Shown: positions 50,351 through 59,590, counted from the stretch's first letter. The stretch is DNA of 64,000 nt from Steroidobacteraceae bacterium (GCA_027531255.1 JAPZRU010000008.1:124001-188000); one strand, 5' to 3'. The notes: generated by a model not told the origin, from the sequence alone. Numbers and translations: made by a program.

Positions 50351-51078
50351 TGCGCCGCCCGCTCGGCCTGTTGCTGGTCGCGCTCGGCGCGGGAACCGCC
50401 GGCTGCTCCCTGTTGGAGCCGCAGGAGGATCCGGCGATGATCAAGGCCACGCAGGTCGAGGGTCGCGTCGCGCAGGTCGAGCGCCAGGCGCAGGCGATGC
50501 TCGACCTGCAGCGCCAGATCGAGGCGCTGCAGGCCGACGTGCGTGGGCTGCGTGGCGAGCTCGAGCAGGCGCAGTTCCAGCTGCAGGGCGAGCGCCAGCA
50601 GAACCGCGATCTCTACGCGGACCTCGAGCGCCGGTTGCAGGCGCTCGAGGCTCGCGCCGCGGAGCCGACGAGCGGTGCGCCGACGGCCGGCATCGGCGAT
50701 CGCGAGGCCTACCAGGCCGCGTTCGATCGCCTGCGCGCGCGCGACTACGCGGGCGCCGAGAAGGCCTTCGCCGCGTTCATCGCCGCGCATCCGCAGAGCG
50801 ACCTGCTCGACAACGCGAAGTACTGGCTCGGCGAAGTGCACTACGTCGAGCGCCGGTATCCGCAGGCGCTCGACGCATTCCAGCGCGTGCTGCGCGAGCA
50901 CCCCGACTCCGGCAAGGTCCCCGATGCCCTGCTGAAGGCCGGCTACGCGGAGTTCGAGCTGAAGCGCTTCCGCGAGGCTCGCGATTTCCTGAACCGCGTC
51001 GTCAGGCAGCATACTGACTCGCCGGCCGCGGCCGAAGCGCGCGAGCGCCTGCGCCGCATGGACGCGGAGCGCCGCTGA
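50350..51078 (+). CDS. cpoB: CpoB (YbgF) Tol-Pal coordinator lipoprotein-like protein
   Basis: A 242-residue periplasmic protein that coordinates peptidoglycan synthesis with outer-membrane constriction. The N-terminus (LLLVALGAGTAGCSLL) carries a possible lipobox (TAGC). A coiled-coil region follows (about 35-100) and then TPR motifs (AYQAAFDRLRARDYAGAEKAFAAFIAAHPQSDLLDNAKYWLGEVHYVERRYPQALDAFQ). E. coli CpoB is soluble and not lipidated, so the cysteine at about residue 19 may be a difference. It is translationally coupled to pal. Confidence 0.92.
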   Translation: MRRPLGLLLVALGAGTAGCSLLEPQEDPAMIKATQVEGRVAQVERQAQAMLDLQRQIEALQADVRGLRGELEQAQFQLQGERQQNRDLYADLERRLQALEARAAEPTSGAPTAGIGDREAYQAAFDRLRARDYAGAEKAFAAFIAAHPQSDLLDNAKYWLGEVHYVERRYPQALDAFQRVLREHPDSGKVPDALLKAGYAEFELKRFREARDFLNRVVRQHTDSPAAAEARERLRRMDAERR

Positions 51079-51083
51079 GCGCG

Positions 51084-51815
51084 GTGCCCGGCGGTACCCG
51101 CGTCATCATGGCAGCCCATCCGGAGCAGGCGGGCGTCGAGCTGGCGCGCGCGGAGCGCGACGCGATACCGGTCGCCGAACGGCTGCGCATCACCGAGATC
51201 TTCCACTCGCTGCAGGGCGAGGCGGAAGCGGTCGGCTGGCCCACGGTGTTCGTTCGCCTCACCGGGTGCCCGCTGCGCTGCCGCTACTGCGACACCGAGT
51301 ACTCCTTCTACGGCGGGCAGTGGCGCGGCATCGCCGAGGTGCTGGAGACGGTTGCGGGCTACGGAGCGCGTCACGTCTGCGTGACCGGGGGCGAGCCGCT
51401 CGCGCAGCGCAACTGCCATGCGCTGCTCGCGCGGCTGTGCGACGCCGGCTACCGCGTGTCGCTGGAGACCGGCGGTGCGCTCGACTGCCACGCGGTGGAC
51501 GCGCGCGTCGCGCGCGTGATCGACGTGAAGACGCCCGGTTCCGGTGAGTCGGGCCGCAACCTCTGGGCCAACCTCGACGCGCTGCGGCCCCACGACCAGG
51601 TGAAGTTCGTGATCTGCGATCGCGCCGACTACGAGTGGTCGCGTACGGTCGTGCTGGACCGTCGCCTCGCGGATGCGTGCACCGTGCTGTTCTCGCCGAG
51701 CGCGAACGAGTTGCCGGCGCGCGATCTCGCCGAATGGATCCTCGCGGACCGGCTGCCGGTGCGCTTCCAGTTGCAGCTCCACAAGATCCTGTGGGGCAAC
51801 GTGGCCGGCCGATGA
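51084..51815 (+). CDS. queE: 7-carboxy-7-deazaguanine synthase (radical SAM)
   Basis: Makes 7-carboxy-7-deazaguanine from 6-carboxytetrahydropterin for queuosine and related tRNA modifications. The radical SAM cluster motif CxxxCxxC is in [18 protein letters not shown], followed by [13 protein letters not shown] and [14 protein letters not shown]. The protein is 243 residues from GTG 51084; an ATG at 51108 is also plausible, since the conserved part begins at about residue 35. It overlaps queC by four bases (ATGA). QueD and QueF are not in the window. Confidence 0.95.
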   Translation: MPGGTRVIMAAHPEQAGVELARAERDAIPVAERLRITEIFHSLQGEAEAVGWPTVFVRLTGCPLRCRYCDTEYSFYGGQWRGIAEVLETVAGYGARHVCVTGGEPLAQRNCHALLARLCDAGYRVSLETGGALDCHAVDARVARVIDVKTPGSGESGRNLWANLDALRPHDQVKFVICDRADYEWSRTVVLDRRLADACTVLFSPSANELPARDLAEWILADRLPVRFQLQLHKILWGNVAGR

Positions 51816-52525
51816 GCGAGGCGGGCGCCGGCCAGCGCGAGGGTGTCGACGGCGCATCGCCGCGCGCGGTCGTGCTCGTCTCCGGTGGGCTCGATTCGGC
51901 CACCACGCTCGCGATCGCGCGCGAACGCGGGCGCGCGTGCTACGCGCTCAGCTTCGACTATGGCCAGCGCCATCGCGTGGAGCTCGAGGCCGCGGCGCGG
52001 ATCGCGCGTGCGCTCGGCGCGGTCGAGCACCGGACGATGCGCATCGACACCGCGGGCATCGGTGGGTCGGCGCTGACGGATCCGTCGATCGCGGTGCCGG
52101 AGTCGCCGACGGCCGGCATCCCCGTCACCTACGTGCCCGCGCGCAACACCGTGTTCCTCGCGCTGGCTCTCGGCTGGGCCGAGGTGCTCGGTGCGCGCGA
52201 ACTGTGGATCGGCGTCAACGCGGTGGACTACTCCGGCTACCCCGACTGCCGGCCCGCGTTCGTCGCCGCGTTCGAGCGCCTCGCGAACCTCGCGACGCGC
52301 GCGGGCGTGGAGGGCGACCGTTTCTTGGTGCACGCACCGCTGATCGACCTCACGAAGGCGCAGATCGTGGCGCGCGGCACGGCGCTGGGCGTCGACTACG
52401 CGGCGAGCGTGTCGTGCTACCAGCCGGACGCCGACGGGCGCGCCTGCGGCCGGTGCGATTCGTGCCGGCTGCGCGCGGAAGGCTTCGCGCAGGCCGGGCT
52501 GCCGGATCCGACGCGCTACCGGTGA
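51812..52525 (+). CDS. queC: 7-cyano-7-deazaguanine synthase
   Basis: A 237-residue ATP-dependent amidation/nitrile-forming enzyme that converts 7-carboxy-7-deazaguanine to preQ0. The PP-loop is [18 protein letters not shown], with [14 protein letters not shown] and a C-terminal zinc-binding cysteine cluster ([24 protein letters not shown]). It is the last gene of the ruv-tol-que train. A GC hairpin follows the stop, then tRNA-Lys. Confidence 0.96.
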   Translation: MSEAGAGQREGVDGASPRAVVLVSGGLDSATTLAIARERGRACYALSFDYGQRHRVELEAAARIARALGAVEHRTMRIDTAGIGGSALTDPSIAVPESPTAGIPVTYVPARNTVFLALALGWAEVLGARELWIGVNAVDYSGYPDCRPAFVAAFERLANLATRAGVEGDRFLVHAPLIDLTKAQIVARGTALGVDYAASVSCYQPDADGRACGRCDSCRLRAEGFAQAGLPDPTRYR

Positions 52526-52530
52526 CCGTG

Positions 52531-52546
52531 CCGGCCGTCCGGCCGG
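52531..52546 (+). terminator. GC hairpin after queC
   Basis: CCGGCC and GGCCGG form a six-base stem with a GTCC loop, six bases after the queC stop. There is no T run, so it is only a possible terminator. Confidence 0.35.
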
Positions 52547-52552
52547 ATCCGC

Positions 52553-52558
52553 TACAAT
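52553..52558 (+). promoter_or_regulatory. -10 element (TACAAT) of tRNA-Lys
   Basis: TACAAT matches five of six consensus bases and ends 13 bases before the mature tRNA. The -35 region is GC-rich and lies within the hairpin after queC. Confidence 0.5.
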
Positions 52559-52571
52559 GGTGACCCTGCGC

Positions 52572-52647
52572 GGGCCGTTAGCTCAGCCGGTAGAGCAGCT
52601 GGCTTTTAACCAGTTGGTCGCAGGTTCGATCCCTGCACGGCCCACCA
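52572..52647 (+). tRNA. tRNA-Lys (anticodon UUU)
   Basis: A 76-base tRNA with acceptor stem GGGCCGT/ACGGCCC, the D arm AGCTCAGCCGGTAGAGC, T arm GCAGGTTCGATCCCTGC and an encoded CCA. The anticodon loop CTTTTAA has TTT at 52605-52607 and reads AAA and AAG. Confidence 0.97.
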
Positions 52648-52707
52648 TCCACCGCCGACCGGCAGCGGCCGCCGATCCCCTCCGCGCGCTCAGGCGGCTG
52701 GGCCGTC

Positions 52708-52791
52708 TCAGCGCCACGCGTAGACCGCAGCCATCGTCACGGCCGCCAGCACGACCAGCACGGCGGCCAGCAGGGCAAGTCGTTTGCGCAA
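52708..52791 (-). CDS. Predicted 27-residue single-pass membrane peptide
   Basis: On the minus strand GGAGG lies seven bases before a TTG that opens a 28-codon frame ending in TGA. The peptide starts with a basic RKR cluster, has a hydrophobic run of about 20 residues (LALLAAVLVVLAAVTMAAVY) and ends in AWR. It begins 20 bases after the stop of the ferric-reductase-like gene, so it is likely made from the same message. It resembles the small helper peptides that accompany membrane oxidoreductases, but no homologue is recognised. Evidence is the ribosome binding site, position and composition. Confidence 0.5.
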   Translation of the reverse strand: MRKRLALLAAVLVVLAAVTMAAVYAWR

Positions 52792-52811
52792 AGGCGGTCC
52801 TCCGCGGCGGG

Positions 52812-54182
52812 TCACACGAGATCGAAGAGTTCCGTGCGGATGCGCCACGGCGATACGCCGAGCTCGCCGAGCGCGGATTCGACCGCCTCCGTCATGGGCG
52901 GCGGACCGCAGAGGAAGTACTCGGCCGCCCGTGTCTCCCGCGGCAGGCAGCGCTCGAGCAGGTCCCGCGTCACGTAGCCGCGCTCGCCCGTCCAGTCCGG
53001 CGGCGGATCCTTGATCACGGGTACGACGCGCAGGTCGAGCCGGTCGGACAGGGCCAGCAGTTCCGCGAGGTGAGCAGCGCCCGCCAGTGCGTCGTTGGCG
53101 TAGATCAGCAGCAGAGGCCTCGGGTCACGGCGATCGGCGAGCGTTCGCAGCATCGACAGGATCGGCGCGATGCCGACGCCGCCGGCGATGAACACGAAGC
53201 GCGGCGCGGCCGGGTGGCGGTCGACCGAGAAGCACCCGTAGGGCGCATCGATCCAGACCCGCTCCCCGACCGCGAGCCTGCGGACGGAACGCGTGAAGTC
53301 GCCCCGCTCCTTGACGGTGAACTCGAGCCGCGCGGGGCGTTCGGCGCTGGACGCGATCGAGAAGGGATGTTCGCGCATCGACCAGGGGCTGCGGCGAACA
53401 GTCACCCAGGCGAACTGCCCGGGCTGGAACCGCAGTCCGCCGTGGCCGACCGGGACCACCGCGATCGACCAGACGCGTTCGGTCTCCGCGTGGACGGAGT
53501 CCACGCGCCACGGGCGGCGTGCGACCCACGCGGGGCGCACGGCCCGGACCCACGCGAGCAGCGCAAGCCATCCGCCGGCGGAGACCGCGAAGAGCGCGCG
53601 GTCGACGGTCGACTCGAGGTAGCGGCCGCTGGCCCAGACGTGCCAGAGGGCTGCGCCGTAGGCGAGCACGGCCGCGGCGGCGTGCAGCCGGCGCCACGCA
53701 TCGTAGTGCTGCCGGGTCTGTCGGCGTAACAGCGCAGCGAGGACGAGCCCGCTCCACAGTGCCCAGGCGCCGATCCCGGCCACGACGTGCGGCTCGGGCC
53801 ACGCACCGAGGCCCGCGAGCGCCGGCTGGCGGACCGCCACGAGCGCGGCGTGCGCCGTCACCAGCGCGAGCCCGCCGATCGCCAGATAGCGGTGGACGTA
53901 GTACACGAGGTCGATGCCGAACGGCAGCGCGATCAGCTTGAAGCGCGCCGTGAGCAGGAACTGCAGCCCGAGGAGCGCGAGCGCGGCGTAGCCCAGCGCC
54001 ATCGCGAACGCCCACGGCGGAGCGCCGTGCCGTGACGAGGTGGCGAGCCACCAAACCGGGGGGGCGGCCGTCACTGCGGTCGCGGCAGCGAGTGCGATTG
54101 CGGCGCGCAGGCCTCGCCGCGTCGCGGGCCGTCCGCGCTGCGAGGTCGCGCTCGGTGGCGGGAGCCTGCGATGCGCCTTCAG
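52812..54182 (-). CDS. Ferric reductase-like bis-haem transmembrane flavoprotein
   Basis: A protein of about 456 residues with a ferric-reductase-type membrane domain and a ferredoxin-reductase-type C-terminus. Two pairs of histidines, each 14 residues apart (HRYLAIGGLALVTAH and HAAAAVLAYGAALWH), should bind two haems. FAD binding is suggested by REHPFSIAS, and NAD(P)H binding by FIAGGVGIAPILSMLRTL and FLCGPPPMTEAVESAL. It would move electrons from NAD(P)H across the membrane to iron, oxygen or another acceptor. The start is odd. The only codon that fits the upstream stop is CTG 54182, which overlaps TGA exactly as the ATGA/GTGA junctions elsewhere do and has GGAG upstream. GTG 54074 would cut into the first membrane segment. 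Confidence 0.8.
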   Translation of the reverse strand: MKAHRRLPPPSATSQRGRPATRRGLRAAIALAAATAVTAAPPVWWLATSSRHGAPPWAFAMALGYAALALLGLQFLLTARFKLIALPFGIDLVYYVHRYLAIGGLALVTAHAALVAVRQPALAGLGAWPEPHVVAGIGAWALWSGLVLAALLRRQTRQHYDAWRRLHAAAAVLAYGAALWHVWASGRYLESTVDRALFAVSAGGWLALLAWVRAVRPAWVARRPWRVDSVHAETERVWSIAVVPVGHGGLRFQPGQFAWVTVRRSPWSMREHPFSIASSAERPARLEFTVKERGDFTRSVRRLAVGERVWIDAPYGCFSVDRHPAAPRFVFIAGGVGIAPILSMLRTLADRRDPRPLLLIYANDALAGAAHLAELLALSDRLDLRVVPVIKDPPPDWTGERGYVTRDLLERCLPRETRAAEYFLCGPPPMTEAVESALGELGVSPWRIRTELFDLV

Positions 54183-54483
54183 AACGGCAGCTCCGCGCCG
54201 GTCCGCGACACCGTCACCTCGTGTCCTTCCCCGGGTTCCGGGTCCCGGCGGCAGTCGAACCGGTCGACGCAGCCGTACTCCTCCGGACACGGCGTGGTCT
54301 CGTCGTCGTCGGTCGCCGCGCCGCCGGCCCGGCCCGGCCCGACGCGCGATCGATCTCGCCGAGCAGGGTGGCGTAGGGCAGCGTCGGGACGTTCGCCGTC
54401 CTCGCGAGTGCGCGCACGGTGTCCGTCGGGTCGACGACTGCGAGGAGCGTGGTCGGCTCGGTGCGCGCGTCGAGGGCCCACAT
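54179..54483 (-). pseudogene. Small protein upstream of the reductase, apparently frameshifted
   Basis: AGGAGG lies ten bases before an ATG at 54483. The first frame (MWALDARTEPTTLLAVVDP to GEIDRASGRAG) has the strong third-position GC expected here, but loses it at a GGGCCGGGCCGGCGGCG run (about 54325-54345). A frame one base over then gains it and reads TDDDETTPCPEEYGCVDRFD to GAELPF, with a stop overlapping the predicted start of the reductase. Restoring one base gives a single protein of about 101 residues. Without it, the first frame ends at 54214 (89 residues). No family is recognised. The second half has a Cys pair and acidic residues that could bind a metal. Confidence 0.4.
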
Positions 54484-54507
54484 GTTCGGCTCACCTCCTC
54501 ATCGATT

Positions 54508-54556
54508 TTCCGGCGCCCGCGCTCGGCCGCAATTGCGGCGGGCGCGAGCGCCGGGG
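54508..54556. repeat. Long inverted repeat upstream of the small gene
   Basis: A near-perfect inverted repeat is centred on the 14-base palindrome GCCGCAATTGCGGC, with flanking arms (GGCGCCCGCGCTC and GGGCGCGAGCGCC) that pair with one mismatch and one G-U. It lies between the CarS-like gene and the small gene, both on the minus strand, 20-25 bases before the latter's ribosome binding site. It may be an operator, a 5' leader hairpin or a terminator without T run. Confidence 0.6.
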
Positions 54557-54594
54557 TGATGGCGTCGCGGAAAGCGCGGGCGCCCGCCGCGCGT

Positions 54595-55056
54595 TCACCC
54601 GCGGCGCCGGAAGCGGCTGGTCGCCACGTCGAGCACGAGAAACGTCGCCGCGACCGCGAGGACGTCGCCCGCGTCGAGACCGAGCGGCCGTGCGAGCACG
54701 CAGAGCGGCAGCAGGGCCTCCGGCAGTTGATCGAGCGCGGGGTACTCAGTGCCGGGCGGCGAGTCGAGGCGCCGTTTCAGCGCGCTGCTGCACGCGTCGC
54801 CGAGCAGCGAGAGGAGGCCGAAGGCTGCCGCCAGCCGCCATCCGAGGCCGAATCCCGCGCCGACGATCGTGCAGGCGCCGACGCCTGCCGCGAGGCCGCG
54901 CCACGTCTTGTGGTCGCCGAGCAGTCGCCTGCCGTCGCGCCAGACGCGTCGGCCGTCGAGCGGTGCGGCCCAGCGCTGGCCGAGCAGGCGGCCGGCAGCC
55001 CAGGCGCCCGCGTTGGCGGCGATCAGCAGCGCGAGCGCTAGGGCGGGGCCGCGCAT
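54595..55056 (-). CDS. CDP-archaeol synthase-like (CarS/DUF46) membrane protein
   Basis: A 153-residue protein with four or five membrane segments and the family features APLDGRRVWRDGRRLLGDHKTWRG, LLGDACSSALKRRLDSPPGTEYPALDQLPEALLPL. In archaea CarS transfers CMP to archaeol phosphate; bacterial relatives with this short form have no fixed substrate but may make a CDP-activated lipid. It is divergent from hsp20 across 254 bases and is followed by the small gene, the reductase and the membrane peptide on the same strand. The long inverted repeat after it may separate transcripts. Confidence 0.75.
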   Translation of the reverse strand: MRGPALALALLIAANAGAWAAGRLLGQRWAAPLDGRRVWRDGRRLLGDHKTWRGLAAGVGACTIVGAGFGLGWRLAAAFGLLSLLGDACSSALKRRLDSPPGTEYPALDQLPEALLPLCVLARPLGLDAGDVLAVAATFLVLDVATSRFRRRG

Positions 55057-55310
55057 CGGCGTGCGTCCGGCGGTCTGGGGCGTGACGGAGGGGTTGCAGG
55101 CGCGAGCTGCGGCGGGTCGATGCGGGCGGGCGGCGCGGTGCCGGCGCCCGGGCCTGCGGCCCGCGAAAGGCGCGACGTGCCGCGCTTCGGGAAGGCGTCA
55201 TCCCGGGCGCCGCCCGCGCGCGGCAGTCTGGCGTCCTGACGTCGACGGCGGCGCGGCGAGAGTCGCGCGCCGGGCGTTGGATCTACGGTCAACACCGCGA
55301 GGAACCGAGC

Positions 55311-55748
55311 ATGCGACTGATTCGACGGGATCCGCTCTGGGAGATGCAACGGCTGATGGATCGGCCCCTGCGGGGCTGGCCGCGCCTGTTCGAGGCGTTC
55401 GAGGGCGACGAGGAGATGGCGTGGGCACCCGCCGTTGACGTCGGCGAGACCGACGCGGAGTACGTGATCCGCGCCGACCTGCCGGCCGTGAAGCGCGAGG
55501 ACATCCGCGTCACGCTGCTGAACGGCGCGCTGACCATCGAGGGTGAGCGCCGGCACGCCAAGGAGATCAAGAACGAGAAGATGCATCGGAAGGAATCCTT
55601 CCACGGTACCTTCAGCCGGTCCCTGTCGCTCCCGGAAGGCGTGGATGCCGCCGGGATCCGCGCGGAGACCAAGGACGGCGTGCTCACCGTGCACGTGCCC
55701 AAGGTACCGGGACAGGGCGCAAAGCCGATCGAGATACGCGTGCAGTGA
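55311..55748 (+). CDS. Hsp20-family small heat-shock protein
   Basis: A 145-residue ATP-independent chaperone that holds unfolding proteins. The alpha-crystallin domain runs from about residue 38 (WAPAVDVGETDAEYVIRADLPAVKREDIRVTLLNGALTIEGER) to ETKDGVLTVHVPK, with a short C-terminal tail (KPIEIRV) in place of the usual IxI. GAGGA precedes the ATG. It heads the metabolic cluster by 112 bases. The 254-base upstream gap holds no recognisable sigma-32 promoter, but this region is divergent and likely regulatory. Confidence 0.93.
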   Translation: MRLIRRDPLWEMQRLMDRPLRGWPRLFEAFEGDEEMAWAPAVDVGETDAEYVIRADLPAVKREDIRVTLLNGALTIEGERRHAKEIKNEKMHRKESFHGTFSRSLSLPEGVDAAGIRAETKDGVLTVHVPKVPGQGAKPIEIRVQ

Positions 55749-55860
55749 GCACCGCCGTCGGGCTCCGCGGTGCGCCGCTCCCACGGCGTCGGCTGCGTCG
55801 TCGTTCACGAGAGTCAGCGTACTACGCAGCCGGGAGCAGCGCGATTCGTGGAGACCGGCA

Positions 55861-57624
55861 GTGAGCTCGCGACCGGTGCTGATTCCCGCCGCCGACGCCG
55901 CCGGCGCCGCCGGTGCCGCCCGTGCCTACGTGCGCGCGCGGCGCGACTTCGACTGGGCGGGGGTCCGGCGCGAGCTGGGGCTTGCGGCGGGCGGGGATGC
56001 GAATCTCGGCCGCCTTGCGACGGACAGGCACCTCGGCACGGCGCGCGAGACGCGCACTGCGCTGCGGTGCCTGACCCCCGGCGGCGCCACGCGGTCCTTG
56101 AGCTATCGGGACCTCGCGCTCGCATCCGACCGCTTCGCGCGGTGGCTGCGCTCGCGGGGCATCGGGCGCGGCGACACCGTGTTCCTCTATCTCGGCCGCG
56201 TCCCGGAGCTCTACGTGGCGGCTCTCGGGGCGCTCAAGAACGGCAGCGTGGTCGCGCCGCTGTTCTCGGCGTTCGGCCCGGAGCCGCTGCGCACGCGGCT
56301 GCTGCTCGGGCACGCCGTTGCGCTCGTCACGACGCCGACGCTCTACGAGCGCCGCGTGCGCGCGATCCGCGCGTCCGTGCCGTCGCTGCGGGAAGTGTTG
56401 ACGGTCGGCTCGCGCGACGCGCGCGCGACCGACGACGTGGCCGACTTCGATGGGGCCCTCGCCGCGGTCGCGGCGAACGGTGCGGCGGGCGCGCCCACGG
56501 CGGAGGACGACGTCGCGCTGCTGCACTTCACGAGCGGCACGACCGGCACTCCGAAGGGAGCGCTGCACGTACACGGCGCGGCGCTGATGCACTACATGAC
56601 CGGGCGGTACGCACTCGACCTGCACGACGACGACGTCTACTGGTGCACCGCCGATCCGGGCTGGGTGACCGGAACCTCCTACGGCCTGCTGGCGCCGCTG
56701 CTGCACGGCGCGACGTGCGTCGTCGACGCCGGAGAGTTCGACGTCGAGCGCTGGTACTCCATCCTCGACTCCGAGCGGGTCTCCATCTGGTACACGGCTC
56801 CGACGGCGGTCCGCATGCTCATGCGAGCCGGTCCGGAACCGGCGGCGCGACATCGACGGCCGGCGCTGCGCGTGATCGCGAGCGTGGGGGAGCCGCTGAA
56901 CCCGGAGGCGGTCTGGTGGGGTCTCGAGCATCTCGGCCTGCCGATCCTCGACAACTGGTGGCAGACGGAAACCGGCGGCATCATGATCGCGAACGAGCCG
57001 GGTCAACCGGTCAAGCCGGGTTCGATGGGCAGGCCGCTGCCGGGCGTCGAGGCCTGCATCGTACGGCGGCGCGACGGCGGCAGCGTGACGCCGGTCGACG
57101 AGCCGTGCGTCGAGGGCGAACTCGCGCTGCGCACGCCGTGGCCCTCGATGTTCCGCGGCTATCTCGGCGAGGCGGACCGCTATCGACGCTGCTTCCACGA
57201 CGGCCTGTACCTGACCGGGGACCTCGCCCGTCGCGACGCCGACGGCTACTTCTGGTTCGTCGGGCGTGCCGACGACGTGATCAAGTCGGCCGGACACCTG
57301 ATCGGCCCGTTCGAGGTCGAGAGCGTGCTGCTCGAGCATGCCGCGGTCGCCGAGGCCGGCGTCGTCGGCATCCCGGATCCGCTCGCCGGCGAGGTCGTCA
57401 AGGCTTTCGTGATGCCGAAGCCGGGTCGCGTCGGCGACGCTGCGCTGCGCGACGAGTTGCTGGCCCATGCGCGACGCCGCCTGGGCGCGGCCATCGCGCC
57501 GAAGGACGTCCAGTTCGTCGCGGCGCTGCCGCGCACGCGCAGTGGCAAGATCCTCCGTCGGCTCCTGCGCGCGCGCGAGCTCGGTCTGCCCGAAGGTGAC
57601 CTGTCGACCCTGGAGAGCGCGTGA
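55861..57624 (+). CDS. Acetyl-CoA synthetase-like acyl-CoA ligase
   Basis: A 587-residue AMP-forming ligase. The AMP-binding signature is [74 protein letters not shown] and the C-terminal catalytic lysine in [16 protein letters not shown] are canonical. The sequence resembles AcsA/AcoE, suggesting acetate (or propionate) as the substrate, but it is shorter than Acs (about 650) because the N-terminus is trimmed. The GTG start at 55861 gives a start just before the conserved part. The stop overlaps the next start, placing it in one operon with the dehydrogenase genes. Confidence 0.88.
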   Translation: MSSRPVLIPAADAAGAAGAARAYVRARRDFDWAGVRRELGLAAGGDANLGRLATDRHLGTARETRTALRCLTPGGATRSLSYRDLALASDRFARWLRSRGIGRGDTVFLYLGRVPELYVAALGALKNGSVVAPLFSAFGPEPLRTRLLLGHAVALVTTPTLYERRVRAIRASVPSLREVLTVGSRDARATDDVADFDGALAAVAANGAAGAPTAEDDVALLHFTSGTTGTPKGALHVHGAALMHYMTGRYALDLHDDDVYWCTADPGWVTGTSYGLLAPLLHGATCVVDAGEFDVERWYSILDSERVSIWYTAPTAVRMLMRAGPEPAARHRRPALRVIASVGEPLNPEAVWWGLEHLGLPILDNWWQTETGGIMIANEPGQPVKPGSMGRPLPGVEACIVRRRDGGSVTPVDEPCVEGELALRTPWPSMFRGYLGEADRYRRCFHDGLYLTGDLARRDADGYFWFVGRADDVIKSAGHLIGPFEVESVLLEHAAVAEAGVVGIPDPLAGEVVKAFVMPKPGRVGDAALRDELLAHARRRLGAAIAPKDVQFVAALPRTRSGKILRRLLRARELGLPEGDLSTLESA

Positions 57625-58607
57625 TGCCGGTCGGGCGGTATCCCGTGCCGTTCGATCGCGACGTCGCGGTCGAGCTGCTGCGGCAGATGCTGCGGATCCG
57701 GCGCTTCGAGGAGGCCTGCGCGGAGCAGTACGGGCTCGGCAACATCCGCGGGTTCCTGCACCTGTACATCGGCCAGGAGGCCGTCGCTGCGGGCGTCGTC
57801 CCGTTGCTCGGGCCCGAGGATTCGCTGGTCGCCACGTACCGCGAGCACGGCCACGCGCTGGTGCGCGGCGTGGCGGCCCGCAGCCTCATGGCGGAGATGT
57901 TCGGCCGCGCCACCGGCTGCTGTCGCGGGCGCGGCGGATCGATGCACCTGTTCGATGCGGCGACGCGCTTCTACGGCGGCAACGCGATCGTCGGCGGTGG
58001 TCTCCCGCTCGCCGTCGGACTCGCGCTCGCGGCGAAACGCTCGGGACGCGCTGGCATCGTCGCGTGCTTCTTCGGCGAGGGTGCGATGGCCGAGGGCGCG
58101 TTCCACGAGTCCGCGAACCTCGCCGCGCTCTGGCGCGTACCGGCGCTGTTCGTGTGCGAGAACAATCGCTACGCGATGGGCACTGCGCTCGAACGCTCGC
58201 AGGCGCGCACGGACCTGTGCGGCCACGCGGCCGCCTACGGGCTGTCCACGCGCAGCGCGGACGGCATGGACGTGGTGGCGGTGCGCGAGACGGCCGAGGC
58301 CGCCGTGACGGAGGTGCGGGCCGGCACGCCGTGCTTCCTGGAACTGCAGACCTACCGCTTCCGCGCGCACTCGATGTTCGACCCCGAGCTCTACCGCGAG
58401 CGTGCCGAAGTCGAGGCGTGGCGGGCGCGCGGTCCGCTCCACACCTACACCGACCGGCTGAAGGCGCAGGGCCTGTACGGCGAGGCCGAGTTCCTCGCGC
58501 TCGACGCGGAGGTGGCTGCCGAAGTGCGCGCCGCCGTCGCGTACGCCGCGTCCGCGCCGACCGAGCCGGCGACGGAGCTGCTGCGCGACGTGACGGTGGC
58601 GGCATGA
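57624..58607 (+). CDS. Pyruvate dehydrogenase-type E1 alpha subunit
   Basis: A 327-residue thiamine-diphosphate subunit of a branched-type (alpha/beta) 2-oxoacid dehydrogenase. The ThDP-binding motif is [33 protein letters not shown], preceded by GGSMHLF and [18 protein letters not shown]. The family cannot separate pyruvate from acetoin as substrate by eye; acetoin dehydrogenase and PDH are both close. ATG 57624 overlaps the ligase stop (TGATG); GTG 57621 is possible. It overlaps E1 beta by four bases. Confidence 0.88.
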   Translation: MPVGRYPVPFDRDVAVELLRQMLRIRRFEEACAEQYGLGNIRGFLHLYIGQEAVAAGVVPLLGPEDSLVATYREHGHALVRGVAARSLMAEMFGRATGCCRGRGGSMHLFDAATRFYGGNAIVGGGLPLAVGLALAAKRSGRAGIVACFFGEGAMAEGAFHESANLAALWRVPALFVCENNRYAMGTALERSQARTDLCGHAAAYGLSTRSADGMDVVAVRETAEAAVTEVRAGTPCFLELQTYRFRAHSMFDPELYRERAEVEAWRARGPLHTYTDRLKAQGLYGEAEFLALDAEVAAEVRAAVAYAASAPTEPATELLRDVTVAA

Positions 58608-59590
58608 GTGCGCGCCAGACCTACCGGGACGCGCTCCGCGAGGCCCACCGCAGCGCGCTCGGGGGCGATCCGCGCGTGCTGCTGATCGGGGAGGACGTCG
58701 GTCGGTACGGGGGCAGCTACGCGGTCAGCCGGGGACTGCTGGACGAGTTCGGCCCGGACCGGATCGTCGATGCACCGCTGTCGGAACTCGGCTTCGTCGG
58801 GGCGGGCGTCGGCGCCGCGCTGGGTGGGCTGCGACCGATCGTCGAGATCATGACGGTGAACTTCTCGCTGCTCGCGCTCGACCCGATCGTGAACACGGCC
58901 GCGTCGCTGCGGCACATGTCGGGCGGGCAGTTCCACGTGCCGCTCGTGATCCGGATGGCGACGGGGGCCGGCCGGCAGCTCGCCGCGCAGCACTCCCACA
59001 GTCTCGAGGGCTGGTATGCCCACGTGCCGGGCCTGCGCGTGCTCGCACCGGCGACCGTCGACGATGCACGCGGCATGCTCGGCGCCGCGCTCGACGATCC
59101 CGATCCGGTCGTGATCTTCGAACACGCCCAGCTGTACAACGTCGACGGCACGCTCACCGCGCCGGGCGGCGATCCCGACATCGCCCACGCGCGCGTTCGC
59201 CGGCCCGGGGGTGACGTGACGCTCGTGACCTGGGGCGGCATGCTGCCGCGGACGCTGGCCGCGGCGGCCGAACTGGCCGAGGCCGGCGTGGATGCCGCAG
59301 TCGTCGACCTGAGGGTCCTGCGACCGCTCGACATGGCGACCGTGTACGAGTCCGTGCGGCGCACGCGGCGCGCGGTGCTGGTGGACGAGTCGTGGCGCAG
59401 CGGCGGATTCGCCGCGGAACTGTCGGCGCGGCTGATGGAATGCGCGTTCTACGACCTCGACGCGCCGGTCGAGCGCGTCGCGACCGCGGAAGTGCCGATT
59501 CCCTACGCGCGCCAGCTCGAGGAAGCGGCACTGCCGCAGGTCGCGAGCATCGTCGCCGCCGCGCGGCGCTGCCTCGGAGGCAGCGCGTGA
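58604..59590 (+). CDS. Pyruvate dehydrogenase-type E1 beta subunit
   Basis: A 328-residue partner of E1 alpha. Features are [103 protein letters not shown] and the C-terminal transketolase domain ([21 protein letters not shown] to [11 protein letters not shown]-type segment). It starts with ATG in an ATGA overlap with E1 alpha and its stop overlaps the E2 GTG, so equal synthesis of subunits is likely. Close relatives include AcoB and PdhB. Confidence 0.9.
   Translation: MSARQTYRDALREAHRSALGGDPRVLLIGEDVGRYGGSYAVSRGLLDEFGPDRIVDAPLSELGFVGAGVGAALGGLRPIVEIMTVNFSLLALDPIVNTAASLRHMSGGQFHVPLVIRMATGAGRQLAAQHSHSLEGWYAHVPGLRVLAPATVDDARGMLGAALDDPDPVVIFEHAQLYNVDGTLTAPGGDPDIAHARVRRPGGDVTLVTWGGMLPRTLAAAAELAEAGVDAAVVDLRVLRPLDMATVYESVRRTRRAVLVDESWRSGGFAAELSARLMECAFYDLDAPVERVATAEVPIPYARQLEEAALPQVASIVAAARRCLGGSA

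Noticed and set aside
55277-55292. TTG...GTCAA inverted sequence upstream of hsp20 as a possible FNR/Dnr site
   Set aside because: Spacing and half-sites do not fit TTGAT-N4-ATCAA; only three bases of each half match.
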